Origin: CAWBNS01 sp964445105
GTDB lineage: Bacteria; Chlamydiota; Chlamydiia; Chlamydiales; JAJFMA01
DNA: 40,857 nucleotides
NCBI GenBank assembly: GCA_964445105.1
Contig: CAYUJS010000013.1
Coordinates: forward strand, 1-40,857
Reading direction: 5' to 3'
Below are positions 1 through 8,796 of this stretch, piece after piece. The notes below the pieces were generated by a model. The model did not search any database and was not told the origin of the DNA. It worked only from the letters and a program-made list of their open reading frames with translations. The position numbers were made by a program, and so were the translations under genes. Each line of letters starts with the position of its first letter. Within the stretch, counting starts at the first letter, position 1.

Positions 1-390
1 GTCGCTCAAAAAAATTGTTATAATTTCCTGTGCTCTGCTATTCACTTTTGGGCTTTTTGAGCTATTTCACTTGTGCAACGCTATTAAAGGTAGGGGAGAC
101 TAAGGCCATTGGATCCTTGCTCAAAAACTTCTGCGGTAATTGCTCTGCCTGCCCACCGAGAAGATATTTTCAGAATGCGCGGCAAAAAAGGTGCAGTTTA
201 GATACCTCTTCGAAATTGATAACCAAGTTTGGCCAAAGTGGAATACGGAATACTTAGGAAAGCCAGCACCGCCTGCCAGGCTCGCTGGGCCGGTTCCTCT
301 TTTTAGCGGCAGCTACTGAAAAAAATAAAAACATTCTTAAATTTTTAATATGTTAGACTATTCTCTTGTTGTTCAAAGGCAGGACGCCTT
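1..390. other. Left-edge intergenic region without a supported gene
   Basis: No convincing gene is seen here. The only open frames are short and have neither a ribosome binding site nor a recognisable motif. The last 90 bases become very AT-rich just before the large LRR gene and probably hold its promoter, though no clear -35/-10 pair can be named. A copy of a short dispersed repeat lies at about 292-320. A Shine-Dalgarno-like AGGA stands about 7 bases before the ATG at 391. Confidence 0.5.
292..320 (+). repeat. Dispersed short repeat, copy A
   Basis: A T-rich run followed by TTTAGCGGCAGCTACTGAA, resembling three other copies at about 12444-12480, 40148-40175 and (inverted) 40020-40058. The shared core is GGTTC, a T tract, AGCGG and a CTnCT-like end. 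It sits in the gap before the LRR gene. It may be a remnant of a small mobile repeat; its function is unknown. Confidence 0.4.
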
Positions 391-3300
391 ATGCATTCCT
401 TCTCCTCTCTGCTTGGATTCTCTAAAACCGACGCTCCTCCGCCTTTATTGTCTGATTTGCAAGGGTCATCGTCTTCTTCGTCTGCCGTTGAAGTCCAGCG
501 GATTGAGGAACATGGTCCTATTTTGGGCGCACAAGCCACTGAAGAGCTCTCGCTCCAAGAGTTAGCCGCTCATCTTCAGCAGCTGACGCGGTCTCCTGAG
601 GCAGTGGATGCGGAAAAAATCGTTCTATTCTCTTCACAGCTAAAAAAAACAATCCAACAAGAACCGTGCCTTAAGCTAGAACAATACCAAACACGCATTC
701 TACAACTCCGTATCATGATGAGGGCGGCAAAAATGCTACCCGCTGCAGAGGTACTCTGCGCAGCTCTTGCACAACAGCTCGCCCAGGCAGAGTACGCTGC
801 TGAAACCCTGTACCGAGATTCCGCCACCCCGGTGCAGGACAGTTGCTGGCCACTCTATGAGCGAATTTTGCGCCTGCCTTCCCTAGAACCCGACACCTTC
901 GGCAACGCAATCGCCGCTCTCAATGAAAAATTACCTCACGCCATCCAAGACACGCCTCTGATCGCGCAGATCCAAGAGCTCTTGCCCTTGCTGCTTCCAC
1001 CGACCCATTACCTCTGGGGAAAGCACCCTCCATTTGATGAATCGCTACAAAAAATGGAAGAGATCAAGAAAAAGAGCCTACGCTTGCTCCATCGTCTTAA
1101 GAACGCTGCGGAGATTTATCAAACAGCTTTTCGCGCTCCTTTAAAAATTGTGTTTGAAACCTATCGAAGTTTTCTGGAAGAGTTCACCAGCGCTTCTGAA
1201 CAGGAAAAAGAGGCACTATGTGTACCTAAAGCCCAATTGACTGGGGTTGGGTTAGGCTTTTTTCTGCTAGACCGAGAGGTGGCGCGCGATCTGCTCGATC
1301 TCCATGAACAGCACAAAACCTGTCGCGAGATTAAGGAAAGCGCTCAAACCGTTTGTTGTAGAGAAGGCGTTTTTTATAAACCCAGCTCTATCAGCGGCTG
1401 CTACATTAACCGAGAGGAGGAGGATGCTCATGCCATCTTTTGCAAAAAGGACGCTTCCAAACTGGGTTGGAACATTAATCCGGGGGTGGAATTTGCCGTT
1501 TATGCTTTTCATCAGCTGCTGGGCAATCGAGGAGCTGCCCCCGCCTCCCTGGCAAAGATCCGCCATCTTTTTCTAGACGAACGACGCAATCCCCAAGGGC
1601 GTACCCTTCAAGCAGCATATGCGATCGAGGGCATCTCTCTGCAAGATTTTCTAGACATCACGACTATTCTCCCGTGTCTAGAGCGCTGTCTGGGGAGAGA
1701 ATTGGCGTGCACAACCTTTCAATGGCTGCTGGGAGAGGGATGGCAAAAAGAGTATCTGAAATCCCATCCTGAACTCGCCTCAGAAACGCTATCTGCTATA
1801 GGCACAGAACTAGCAGTTAAGTGCTTGATAGGTGCTTTTGAGGATTTATTTTCCCTTAAACCAGCAAGTAAAAAGTTCCTTGAATTTTCTGACCGAGCTT
1901 CTCCCGATGAGAAGAGCGAGCTTTTTACACGCCCCACAGCTTCGCTGGTGGGCGTCCTAGCCCTTTTACAGCGCTGCCCAGACCTCTGCAGCATCGCTCA
2001 CGAAGCAGGGGAACGAGAAGTCAAGCTGATAGAGTTGGCTGACTTATGCTCCTCAATCGAAAAGCTCAAGCAACACTTTCCCACTTTCTCCGCCCAACAA
2101 CTACTAGAAGAAATTCCCCAGCTTACGAATCGCTTCGATAGGGCTAATTTCAGTGCCCATTTTGTCGTAGCCCTGTTCACCAACCCCTCCGATCATAGAT
2201 CTAATAATTTTATGGTGACCTTTGAGAGAGATGAAAGAGGAGGTGTACGCTCGCTTTCACTGGTGGGTGTTGATAACAGCCAGGCCCTAGACCCCTCTGA
2301 GGTTTCTACCAAAACCGTGCTCTACCTGCTCGAGCAAATGAAGGCCTCTTTCGATGGTACGGTTGCACAACGACTCTTAGAAACTAATCCAGAGGAGTTG
2401 GTCTTCGACTGGCTTGCCGCCTTAGAAGAGCAGAACCAAAATTATGGGCGCTGGCAAAAAAGGGGCGCGCTCAAGCGAAGATACTTCTCCAAGGTTGGAA
2501 ACTCCACACTTCAGATCCCGCTAACCATTTCCGCAGAGCTGGTCCCCAGCCTTTACGCTAAGGCGCAAAAACTGATTGGTATGCTTCGTGTCGATCGAGA
2601 ATCTACTCACAAGGAGCTTCTAGAAGCGATCCAGCCGAAGCTGGCTGAAATTTATCGACAGGCCGCAACCGCTGGTGGCGGCGTAGAAGAGGTCTATAAC
2701 GAACTCAACCGCTTGCTAGACAAAGAGCGGCCTCTTCCTCTCTTGCCTATTCCCCAGCAAACACTAGCAGAGGCCGCGGAACTGTTTTTGAATAGCCTGA
2801 AGCTAGACTCTTTTCCTTTGAAACTACAGGTTTCTCTCCTCGGCAAGCTGCAGCGCACTTTTCCCGCTTTGGCCCATACCATTAAGCTCCCCGGAGATCC
2901 TACCGACCCCTTTTCTCGTCGCGATTTCTTCTTGACGGCGGTAGAGGGGGGCTACCACGCGCTAGCCGCTCGCTTATCAAAAGAAGGTCGTCTAGCAAAA
3001 GAAGAGACCCCCTCGCTGATAGAGATGAGCGAGGCCGAAGCCTCCGAAAAGCAGCTACAGACCGCTTACGAAGCGCTGCAAGCTGGCGATGTCGGGCCTT
3101 TTAAGGAGCTACAGCTTGCTACAAGCCAAGCAAAAGTCGTCAACGGGCTTTTAGGGGCGTTCCCCGGAATCGATTTTAAAACGATGCCACTGGACCGGCA
3201 AAAACAGGTCCTGGCAGCCCTTTTAACGATCAGTTATCGCTTATTGCGCCTCTCTGGCTGCGCGGCCCTAAACAAAAATACGCTAGCTCAGCTGCTAGGC

Positions 3301-5520
3301 AACTCCCCTCAGTTGCTCTCTCTTGAACTGCACGATTGTCTCAAGGTGGACCGAAGCCTGCTCGCATTGCTACCTAAAGCTGACTGCCTTTCTCATCTGT
3401 GCCTAAGCGATCTGCCCCAGCTCAATCAAGTCAGACTCCGACATCCCACCCTACGCCATCTGCAAGTTGTGCGCTGTCAAGCGCTCCAAGAGCTGATTAT
3501 CAACCATACGGTAAAATCTTTGCACCTAGAGGACTGTTCGAATTTATCTACGCTTAAGGCGAAAATTTATGAAGCTGTACCCTCGAGACATGCCTCTAAA
3601 GAGCTGTTACTACAAACGCTGCAAATCAAAGGATGTTCCAAGCTTCAGCCCTGGTGTGGCATGTTTCCGGGCTCGCCCGCGCAGCAGCTTCACCTGCAAG
3701 AGGTGCCGCTTAACCCCCTTAGGGAGCAACTGCCGTTCATCATTAAAGCCGTGCTTCAGCAACCTAATGGCCTGGATATGCTCTACCCGCTCTTGACCTA
3801 CTACCAACTTAAATTTTTGGAGGCCTTTAGCCTAGTGGCAAGCTATGCTGAGAGCTTAGAGCCGCTTATCCTTTTGGTAAGATGCTACCAAGCCACTTTC
3901 AAAGATCTTGGCAAGGTATATTCTTTGAATCCCGGCTGGCGAGATGCACATGCAAATGTCAAAGAAACACTGGAGCGTAGATTTTTTTCTTCCCTAGTAG
4001 CCCTCTCATCCGACGCAGCGAGCGCCGACTCTGTAAACTTAAGGATCCTCCACGTAATCAGAGAGCTGTCCTGCCTACATAGAGAAGTGTGTGCGATTCT
4101 TTCCACTTGCCCCAACCTGCGCAAAGTAAAATTAGCTATGAAGGACATAACCCTACAGCTGCTAGCCGACAATTGCCCCAATCTCTCCTCGGTAGACCTA
4201 AGCTTTTATTGTGAAGAGCTCACCGACGCCGGTCTGCAGGCGCTGGCACAAAGGTGCCACGGCCTCTCCTTCATCGATCTTAGATACTGCGGAAAAATCA
4301 CTGACGCCGGGCTAGAGGCATTGGCTCGGGGCTGCCCCAGCCTCTCGTCTATCAACCTGGACTGCTGTAACATCACCGACGCTGGGCTAGAGGCCCTGGG
4401 GCGGGGCTGTCTTCACCTCTCCTCTGTCGATGTGGGGAACTGTCACGGAATCACCGATGCCGGGTTACAGGCTTTGGCGCAAGGTTGCCCAAACCTCTTC
4501 TCTTTGAAGCTGCACAACTGTAGCCAAATCACCGGCACCTGGCTGCAGGCCTTAGCAAAAGGCTGCCCCAAAATCTCTTCCCTTGACTTAAGTTGGTGCA
4601 AGCAGCTTGCCGACGAAGGACTGCAAACGCTCGCGCAGGGCTGCCCCAGCCTTTCCTCCATAAATCTGCATGAGTGCAAGAGAATCACCCACATAGGGCT
4701 ACAGGCCTTAACAAAAGGCTGCCCCAATCTTTCCTCGTTGAATCTAGCGCTCTGCGGACAGGTCACCGACAAAGAGCTGCGGATCGTAGCCCGGGGCTGC
4801 CCCAGCCTCTCCTTTGTCGGCCTCGAAGACTGCAAGCAGATCACCAATGCCGGGCTGCAAGCCCTGGCGCAAGGCTGTCCCAATCTCTCCTCTTTAGAAC
4901 TGAGTGGGTGCGAGAAAATCAGCAAAGCCGGGCTGCGGGCCTTGGTGCGAGATTGCCCCAAACTCTCTTCGCTGAATCTGGTCCACTGCGGGCAAGTCAC
5001 CGACAAAGAGCTACTGGCGCTGGCAAAGGGCTGCTCGAACCTCTCATCCATCGACCTAGATGGCTGCAAGCAAATCACCGATAAAGGGCTAAAGGCCTTG
5101 GCACGAAGCTGTCCCAACCTCGCTTCTATAGACCTGAGCTCCTGCACGCAAATCACCGATGAGGGCATACAAGCTTTGGCGCAAGGCTGTCCAAACCTCT
5201 CTTCGGTCGACCTAAGGAACAGCAGACAAATCACCGACAAAGGTCTACAGGCCTTGGCGCGAAGCTGTCCCAACCTCGCTTCTATAGACCTGAACGGCTG
5301 CGAAAAAATCACTGACAGCGGTCTGCAAGCGCTGGCGCAGGGCTGCCCAAGACTCTCCTCGGTCGACCTGAGAAACAGCCAACACGTCACTGACGCTGGA
5401 CTGCTGGTCTTGCTGCAAAGCTGTCCGGAACTTTCTTCTGTCCAGGTGTACGAATGCAAAAAAATCACTAAAAGCGGGCTGCGGGCAGCCAAAACCCGCT
5501 ACCCCCACATCACTTTCTAG
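391..5520 (+). CDS. Giant LRR protein (AMN1/FBXL-type repeats) with kinase-like motifs; candidate effector
   Basis: A 1709-residue protein. Residues 1258-1699 are 17 leucine-rich repeats of about 26 residues with the cysteine pattern of the LRR_CC/AMN1/FBXL class (LxxGCPxLSSxxLxxCxxITDxGLxA). A looser LRR-like stretch lies near residues 945-1090. No F-box is recognisable at the N-terminus, which starts with a serine-rich stretch and continues as mostly helical sequence. Residues 327-630 hold motifs that fit an atypical PI3/4-kinase-like fold: VFYKP (Lys330), GVEFAVYAFHQLLG (Glu367), a hinge-like YAIEGISLQDFL, DHRSNNF (Asp601, Asn606) and GVDN (Asp628). There is no signal peptide and no membrane segment. 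LRR proteins of this class are common in amoeba-associated Chlamydiae and are thought to bind host proteins. The LRR call is firm; the kinase call is my inference from motif order. The start ATG is preceded by AGGA. The gene ends 6 bases before a convergent neighbour. Confidence 0.85.
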   Translation: MHSFSSLLGFSKTDAPPPLLSDLQGSSSSSSAVEVQRIEEHGPILGAQATEELSLQELAAHLQQLTRSPEAVDAEKIVLFSSQLKKTIQQEPCLKLEQYQTRILQLRIMMRAAKMLPAAEVLCAALAQQLAQAEYAAETLYRDSATPVQDSCWPLYERILRLPSLEPDTFGNAIAALNEKLPHAIQDTPLIAQIQELLPLLLPPTHYLWGKHPPFDESLQKMEEIKKKSLRLLHRLKNAAEIYQTAFRAPLKIVFETYRSFLEEFTSASEQEKEALCVPKAQLTGVGLGFFLLDREVARDLLDLHEQHKTCREIKESAQTVCCREGVFYKPSSISGCYINREEEDAHAIFCKKDASKLGWNINPGVEFAVYAFHQLLGNRGAAPASLAKIRHLFLDERRNPQGRTLQAAYAIEGISLQDFLDITTILPCLERCLGRELACTTFQWLLGEGWQKEYLKSHPELASETLSAIGTELAVKCLIGAFEDLFSLKPASKKFLEFSDRASPDEKSELFTRPTASLVGVLALLQRCPDLCSIAHEAGEREVKLIELADLCSSIEKLKQHFPTFSAQQLLEEIPQLTNRFDRANFSAHFVVALFTNPSDHRSNNFMVTFERDERGGVRSLSLVGVDNSQALDPSEVSTKTVLYLLEQMKASFDGTVAQRLLETNPEELVFDWLAALEEQNQNYGRWQKRGALKRRYFSKVGNSTLQIPLTISAELVPSLYAKAQKLIGMLRVDRESTHKELLEAIQPKLAEIYRQAATAGGGVEEVYNELNRLLDKERPLPLLPIPQQTLAEAAELFLNSLKLDSFPLKLQVSLLGKLQRTFPALAHTIKLPGDPTDPFSRRDFFLTAVEGGYHALAARLSKEGRLAKEETPSLIEMSEAEASEKQLQTAYEALQAGDVGPFKELQLATSQAKVVNGLLGAFPGIDFKTMPLDRQKQVLAALLTISYRLLRLSGCAALNKNTLAQLLGNSPQLLSLELHDCLKVDRSLLALLPKADCLSHLCLSDLPQLNQVRLRHPTLRHLQVVRCQALQELIINHTVKSLHLEDCSNLSTLKAKIYEAVPSRHASKELLLQTLQIKGCSKLQPWCGMFPGSPAQQLHLQEVPLNPLREQLPFIIKAVLQQPNGLDMLYPLLTYYQLKFLEAFSLVASYAESLEPLILLVRCYQATFKDLGKVYSLNPGWRDAHANVKETLERRFFSSLVALSSDAASADSVNLRILHVIRELSCLHREVCAILSTCPNLRKVKLAMKDITLQLLADNCPNLSSVDLSFYCEELTDAGLQALAQRCHGLSFIDLRYCGKITDAGLEALARGCPSLSSINLDCCNITDAGLEALGRGCLHLSSVDVGNCHGITDAGLQALAQGCPNLFSLKLHNCSQITGTWLQALAKGCPKISSLDLSWCKQLADEGLQTLAQGCPSLSSINLHECKRITHIGLQALTKGCPNLSSLNLALCGQVTDKELRIVARGCPSLSFVGLEDCKQITNAGLQALAQGCPNLSSLELSGCEKISKAGLRALVRDCPKLSSLNLVHCGQVTDKELLALAKGCSNLSSIDLDGCKQITDKGLKALARSCPNLASIDLSSCTQITDEGIQALAQGCPNLSSVDLRNSRQITDKGLQALARSCPNLASIDLNGCEKITDSGLQALAQGCPRLSSVDLRNSQHVTDAGLLVLLQSCPELSSVQVYECKKITKSGLRAAKTRYPHITF
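4162..5487 (+). repeat. Tandem 78-bp repeats encoding 17 LRRs
   Basis: Seventeen in-frame units of 25-27 residues (mostly 26, so 78 bases). Units 13-14 and 15-16 are much more alike than the others: TTGGC[A/G]CGAAGCTGTCC recurs exactly 156 bases apart (5098 and 5254), which points to a recent duplication of two units. The repeat also creates a long spurious reading frame on the opposite strand. Confidence 0.9.
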
Positions 5521-5526
5521 CCATGT

Positions 5527-7146
5527 CTACGTGGGAGTAGAGGAGAGGACAGTTTCTCGTTTTTCAGAGCCATCTTTATAGTAGGTAATCGCTTCACAAT
5601 CCGAAATATTACGGCTTTCGGCACTAAAATCTATGCCCATTACAATCACGTCTTTTTCTTTTATAACAAACGGTAACTTGTAGTTTTTTTCGATCGTTTG
5701 ATTTAGAGCAGTTTGAACACCTTTATTGAATTTCAGCTCCAATATATACACACAGCTTTCTATCTCAATAGTTAAATCTATCCGCCCAAGGCCTGTGAGC
5801 ACTTCAGCTTGCACTTTCATGCCCATCACCTCTAGGATAATAAGGAACACCGCGTGATAGAAAGCTTCGGATTGCTTTGCAAACAACGTGTTGGGGATTG
5901 TGGCGAACAAAGATCTGATGGTCCCGATGAATAGTGGAAGCTCACGTCGTTCTAGATACTCTTTGCACCGCACAGCGACCTCGCTGACTGTCTGCATCTT
6001 AAGCTCAGCGAATTCATCCACAAGGGTTTGAAAAAAAGCTTCGCGCACCTCTCGGTTAGGAAAATCTAAATTGTAACTTCTGGTCTCTTCATCGTATTTT
6101 TGGATCGTGAGGTATCCGCTCTGCCACATTAGGGGTACTAATTTGAGGCGCGTCAGATTATTGGCGTCCAGGAGGCTACTTTGCTCCGTCACCGACCTCC
6201 CGAAGTCCATGACAGAGCCGGGCTGCTCGCGGATTTGTTGGACGAGGAGCGTGGGTGTGCCAGTGCGAAACCAGTAATTTTGCACCCTGCCAGTCATCAA
6301 AAAACTCATCACAGAATAGGGGTTGTAGACGGGCTCTGTACCCCAAGCAAAGCGGTAGCCATTGTACCACTCTTTCATTTCAGCTAAAACAGCCCCCTCG
6401 GTCGCAGCGGCTGCGCCCACAGAGCGACGCTCTTCGGCTACTTTTCTTATTCGATCGCCCAGAAATTTCTGGAGGTCAGAAGCTGTATAGCCCAGTAGGG
6501 TGGCATAACTGGGGTCGGTCGTGATGTCGGTTAAGTTATTGAACCCAGAAAAAAGCGAAACTTGAGAAAATTTAGTGACCCCCGTGGCGAAGACGAAACG
6601 CAACTGCTTATCAAGCCTCTTGAGCGTCGCGTAAAAATTTTTTAGTAACGCCTGGTTGCCTTTGGCTATCTCGATCTGCTCAAGATGATCGACCAAGGGC
6701 TTGTCATACTCGTCTATCAGCACAACGACCCGGCCCCGCTTGGCAAGCTCCCTCACGAGATTGACCAACCCCTCTTGCAGGCTTGGGCATTCGATGGATA
6801 GGCCGTATTGGGAAGCAGTGTCTTTCAAGGACCTCTGCAGCGCAGCTGCCAGTTTTTGCGGACTGTCGGTAGGGACTGTCGTCAAATCAAAATAAATAAC
6901 GGGATGCTCTCTCCAGGCATAGTCTGTTTTGTATATATAACAATCTTTAAATAGCTCTTTATTGCCTTTAAAAATTTCCTCAAGCGTACTCAGAAGAAGT
7001 GATTTCCCGAACCTGCGTGGACGCGACAGGAAGTAGTACTGCCCCTCGGTAATCAGCTTATAAATTACATCCGTTTTATCAACGTAGACGCAATCCTCAT
7101 CGAGAATTTTTTCGATCGACTGCATGCCTAGCGGTAGGTTTTTCAT
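5527..7146 (-). CDS. AAA-ATPase-like protein with C-terminal PD-(D/E)XK nuclease domain (DUF1703 type)
   Basis: A 539-residue protein. The start is set at the ATG at 7146 because MKNLPLGMQSIEKI followed by YVDKT is the usual beginning of this family; AGAGG lies about 10 bases upstream. The frame is open further upstream, but that extension does not look family-like. The N-terminal half has a P-loop-like RPRRFGKSLLLSTL (an atypical Walker A) and a Walker B-like VVVLIDEYDKPL. The C-terminus has GRIDLTIE followed by YILELKF, the Asp and Glu-x-Lys of a PD-(D/E)XK nuclease fold. Such genes occur in many diverged copies in Bacteroidetes and environmental Chlamydiae, often near mobile DNA; the biological role is unknown. 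It stands alone, convergent with the LRR gene. Confidence 0.85.
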   Translation of the reverse strand: MKNLPLGMQSIEKILDEDCVYVDKTDVIYKLITEGQYYFLSRPRRFGKSLLLSTLEEIFKGNKELFKDCYIYKTDYAWREHPVIYFDLTTVPTDSPQKLAAALQRSLKDTASQYGLSIECPSLQEGLVNLVRELAKRGRVVVLIDEYDKPLVDHLEQIEIAKGNQALLKNFYATLKRLDKQLRFVFATGVTKFSQVSLFSGFNNLTDITTDPSYATLLGYTASDLQKFLGDRIRKVAEERRSVGAAAATEGAVLAEMKEWYNGYRFAWGTEPVYNPYSVMSFLMTGRVQNYWFRTGTPTLLVQQIREQPGSVMDFGRSVTEQSSLLDANNLTRLKLVPLMWQSGYLTIQKYDEETRSYNLDFPNREVREAFFQTLVDEFAELKMQTVSEVAVRCKEYLERRELPLFIGTIRSLFATIPNTLFAKQSEAFYHAVFLIILEVMGMKVQAEVLTGLGRIDLTIEIESCVYILELKFNKGVQTALNQTIEKNYKLPFVIKEKDVIVMGIDFSAESRNISDCEAITYYKDGSEKRETVLSSTPT

Positions 7147-7275
7147 TTTGTTTTCGCCTCTTTCTTCGATAGAAAACGTTGTCAGCTTCGGCCCCCAAGA
7201 GCGCGCGGGCCGCCCTATTCTAGCATGCTTGAATCTAATAAATCGAGATTTTTGAGAAAATAGTCTCTGGGTAAA

Positions 7276-7302
7276 GCCCCTTGGTAGCCAACCCAAAGGG
7301 GC
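7276..7302 (-). terminator. Hairpin after oppC, possible terminator
   Basis: GCCCCTTGG and CCAAAGGGGC form a 9-bp stem with one bulged base around an 8-base loop, 17 bases past the oppC stop. In the oppC direction it is followed by only three T, so termination may be weak. In the other direction a CCTTTTC tract follows. Confidence 0.5.
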
Positions 7303-7318
7303 CCTTTTCTAGCTCCTG

Positions 7319-8773
7319 CTAAACCGCTTTATGCATTCTTGGATCCAAGGCATCGCGCGAGGCGTCGCCGACTAACGCGATGGCGACCAACAGAACTGTC
7401 AACAGCAGAGCGGGGGGCCATAAAAGATAGCTCTCTCCTGGGAAAGCGCGCCGACCTTCATCCATCAGTACGCCCCATGAACAAGAGCCCTCTTCTCCTA
7501 GGCCTAGAAAACTTAGACCTGCCTCTGTGCCAATAGCCCCCATAATAGCAAAGGGCAGCAACGTTAGGATAGGAGGGATAGCGTTAGGAAGAATATGTCG
7601 AAACATAATGTACGCGTCGCAAAAACCCATAGCCCGGCAGGAATCGACGTAGGGCAAGTGGCGCTGCTTAAAAAATTCTCCTCTTAAAAAGCGACTGAAG
7701 CCGGTCCAGCCGAAAAAGCCTATAGCGCCGATGACCAAGAAAATGGACTTACTTTGCGTAACAGCCACAATCAGCAAAAGCATGAAAAAGGTCGGCATCG
7801 CCTCCCAAACCTCCATGAGGCGACAGATAATAATGTCTGGCAAACCTCCATGGAACCCGGCAATGGCTCCGATCGGCAAGCCGATGGCCAATGCCAGGCA
7901 TACAGCGGTGAGCCCAACGACGATAGAGATCCGCGTACCAAAGACGAGGGCGGCGCCAAGATCCTTCCTGCCCGGCCTGGTCAGCTCGTACCAGGGGACG
8001 AACTGGTTCAGCGCTTGACTGCCACCGGCATCATCTTGCCAGTGAAAGGGACGGAACAGAGGCATCACCAGATGAGTGAGCTGATGACTCTGCGCTTCTA
8101 ACCATGCTTGGCGGCTTTCCAGATACTCGCGATTCGCCTCGGCTAGAGCTGTGGACTGCGACTTTAGGCGCTCTAGCTGCTCGTCATAGAGCTGCTCATC
8201 ACGCCCCCAGATAGTAGGAGCATAGACACGTGCACTGTCGGCGCTCAGGTAAGCTTTGACAGATGGTAAGAGTTTGTGTTGTTGCATCTTCGCTAATGAG
8301 TAGTGCAAGACTAGGTTCAGCTTAGCGTAATCGCTCATGTGCGCTAACTCAAAATTCCAGCTAGGAAGAAAATCTTTTTGCTGCATGGTTTCGATTTTGG
8401 CATGCAATAGCGAAGCCTGCGAAGAGGGGTCCTGAGGTGCACCTAAGACCAGATAACCGAAACCGAGAAACTGGGTAAACACTAGCGCACACTTCACCCA
8501 CTTCTGTCGCACGCAGAGCATGAGCGGTGCAGTAAAAATCAGTAGATTAAAAAAAAGGTCCAAATAGCTGCTAAAAAACTCGCGGTAAAAAAGATAGCGG
8601 AAGAGAGGAAAAAACCAATGGCCTTCGTACTTTACAACAATTGGTTTGCTAGAAGCCAAAAACGGCGCATAGATACCTATCAGCACAAAAAGGCAGACTA
8701 ACCAAGAGGACCAATAGCCTAGTCGATAGTGTTTAAACTGCTTCCAGGTGCCTTGCCAATAGGTGTTGTGCAT
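7319..8773 (-). CDS. oppC: Peptide ABC transporter permease OppC/YejE-like
   Basis: A 484-residue inner-membrane permease, the second of two for oligopeptide uptake. The N-terminal part (a GYWSSW segment and a membrane span near residues 16-37, then SKPIVVKYEGHWFFP) resembles the YejE subtype. The C-terminal 210 residues are the usual BPD_transp_1 domain with an EAA-type loop (DSCRAMGFCDAYIMFRHILPNAIPP). Between them lies about 180 residues of extra, largely non-membrane sequence, so the protein is much longer than the roughly 300 residues of E. coli OppC. The start is at 8773, with GAGAG 5 bases upstream; the frame is open further upstream, but that part overlaps oppB. It lies 23 bases after oppB in the oppABC operon. 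No ATPase subunits are in the window. Confidence 0.88.
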   Translation of the reverse strand: MHNTYWQGTWKQFKHYRLGYWSSWLVCLFVLIGIYAPFLASSKPIVVKYEGHWFFPLFRYLFYREFFSSYLDLFFNLLIFTAPLMLCVRQKWVKCALVFTQFLGFGYLVLGAPQDPSSQASLLHAKIETMQQKDFLPSWNFELAHMSDYAKLNLVLHYSLAKMQQHKLLPSVKAYLSADSARVYAPTIWGRDEQLYDEQLERLKSQSTALAEANREYLESRQAWLEAQSHQLTHLVMPLFRPFHWQDDAGGSQALNQFVPWYELTRPGRKDLGAALVFGTRISIVVGLTAVCLALAIGLPIGAIAGFHGGLPDIIICRLMEVWEAMPTFFMLLLIVAVTQSKSIFLVIGAIGFFGWTGFSRFLRGEFFKQRHLPYVDSCRAMGFCDAYIMFRHILPNAIPPILTLLPFAIMGAIGTEAGLSFLGLGEEGSCSWGVLMDEGRRAFPGESYLLWPPALLLTVLLVAIALVGDASRDALDPRMHKAV

Positions 8774-8796
8774 TTTTCTCTCGTTTAATTTTAAAG

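Noticed and set aside
30..257. A 75-codon plus-strand frame at the left edge
   Set aside because: There is no ribosome binding site, no recognisable motif and an atypical composition, so it was not called a gene.
4162..5487. Regular 78-base repeats considered as a CRISPR-like array
   Set aside because: The units are contiguous, in frame and encode leucine-rich repeats, without spacers.
4443..5492. A 349-codon open frame on the minus strand inside the LRR gene
   Set aside because: It is a mirror of the 78-base coding repeats; its repetitive translation has no independent family features and no ribosome binding site.
7147..7296. Upstream extension of the DUF1703-type protein to 7296
   Set aside because: The added 50 residues look random, and family similarity and a ribosome binding site start at 7146.
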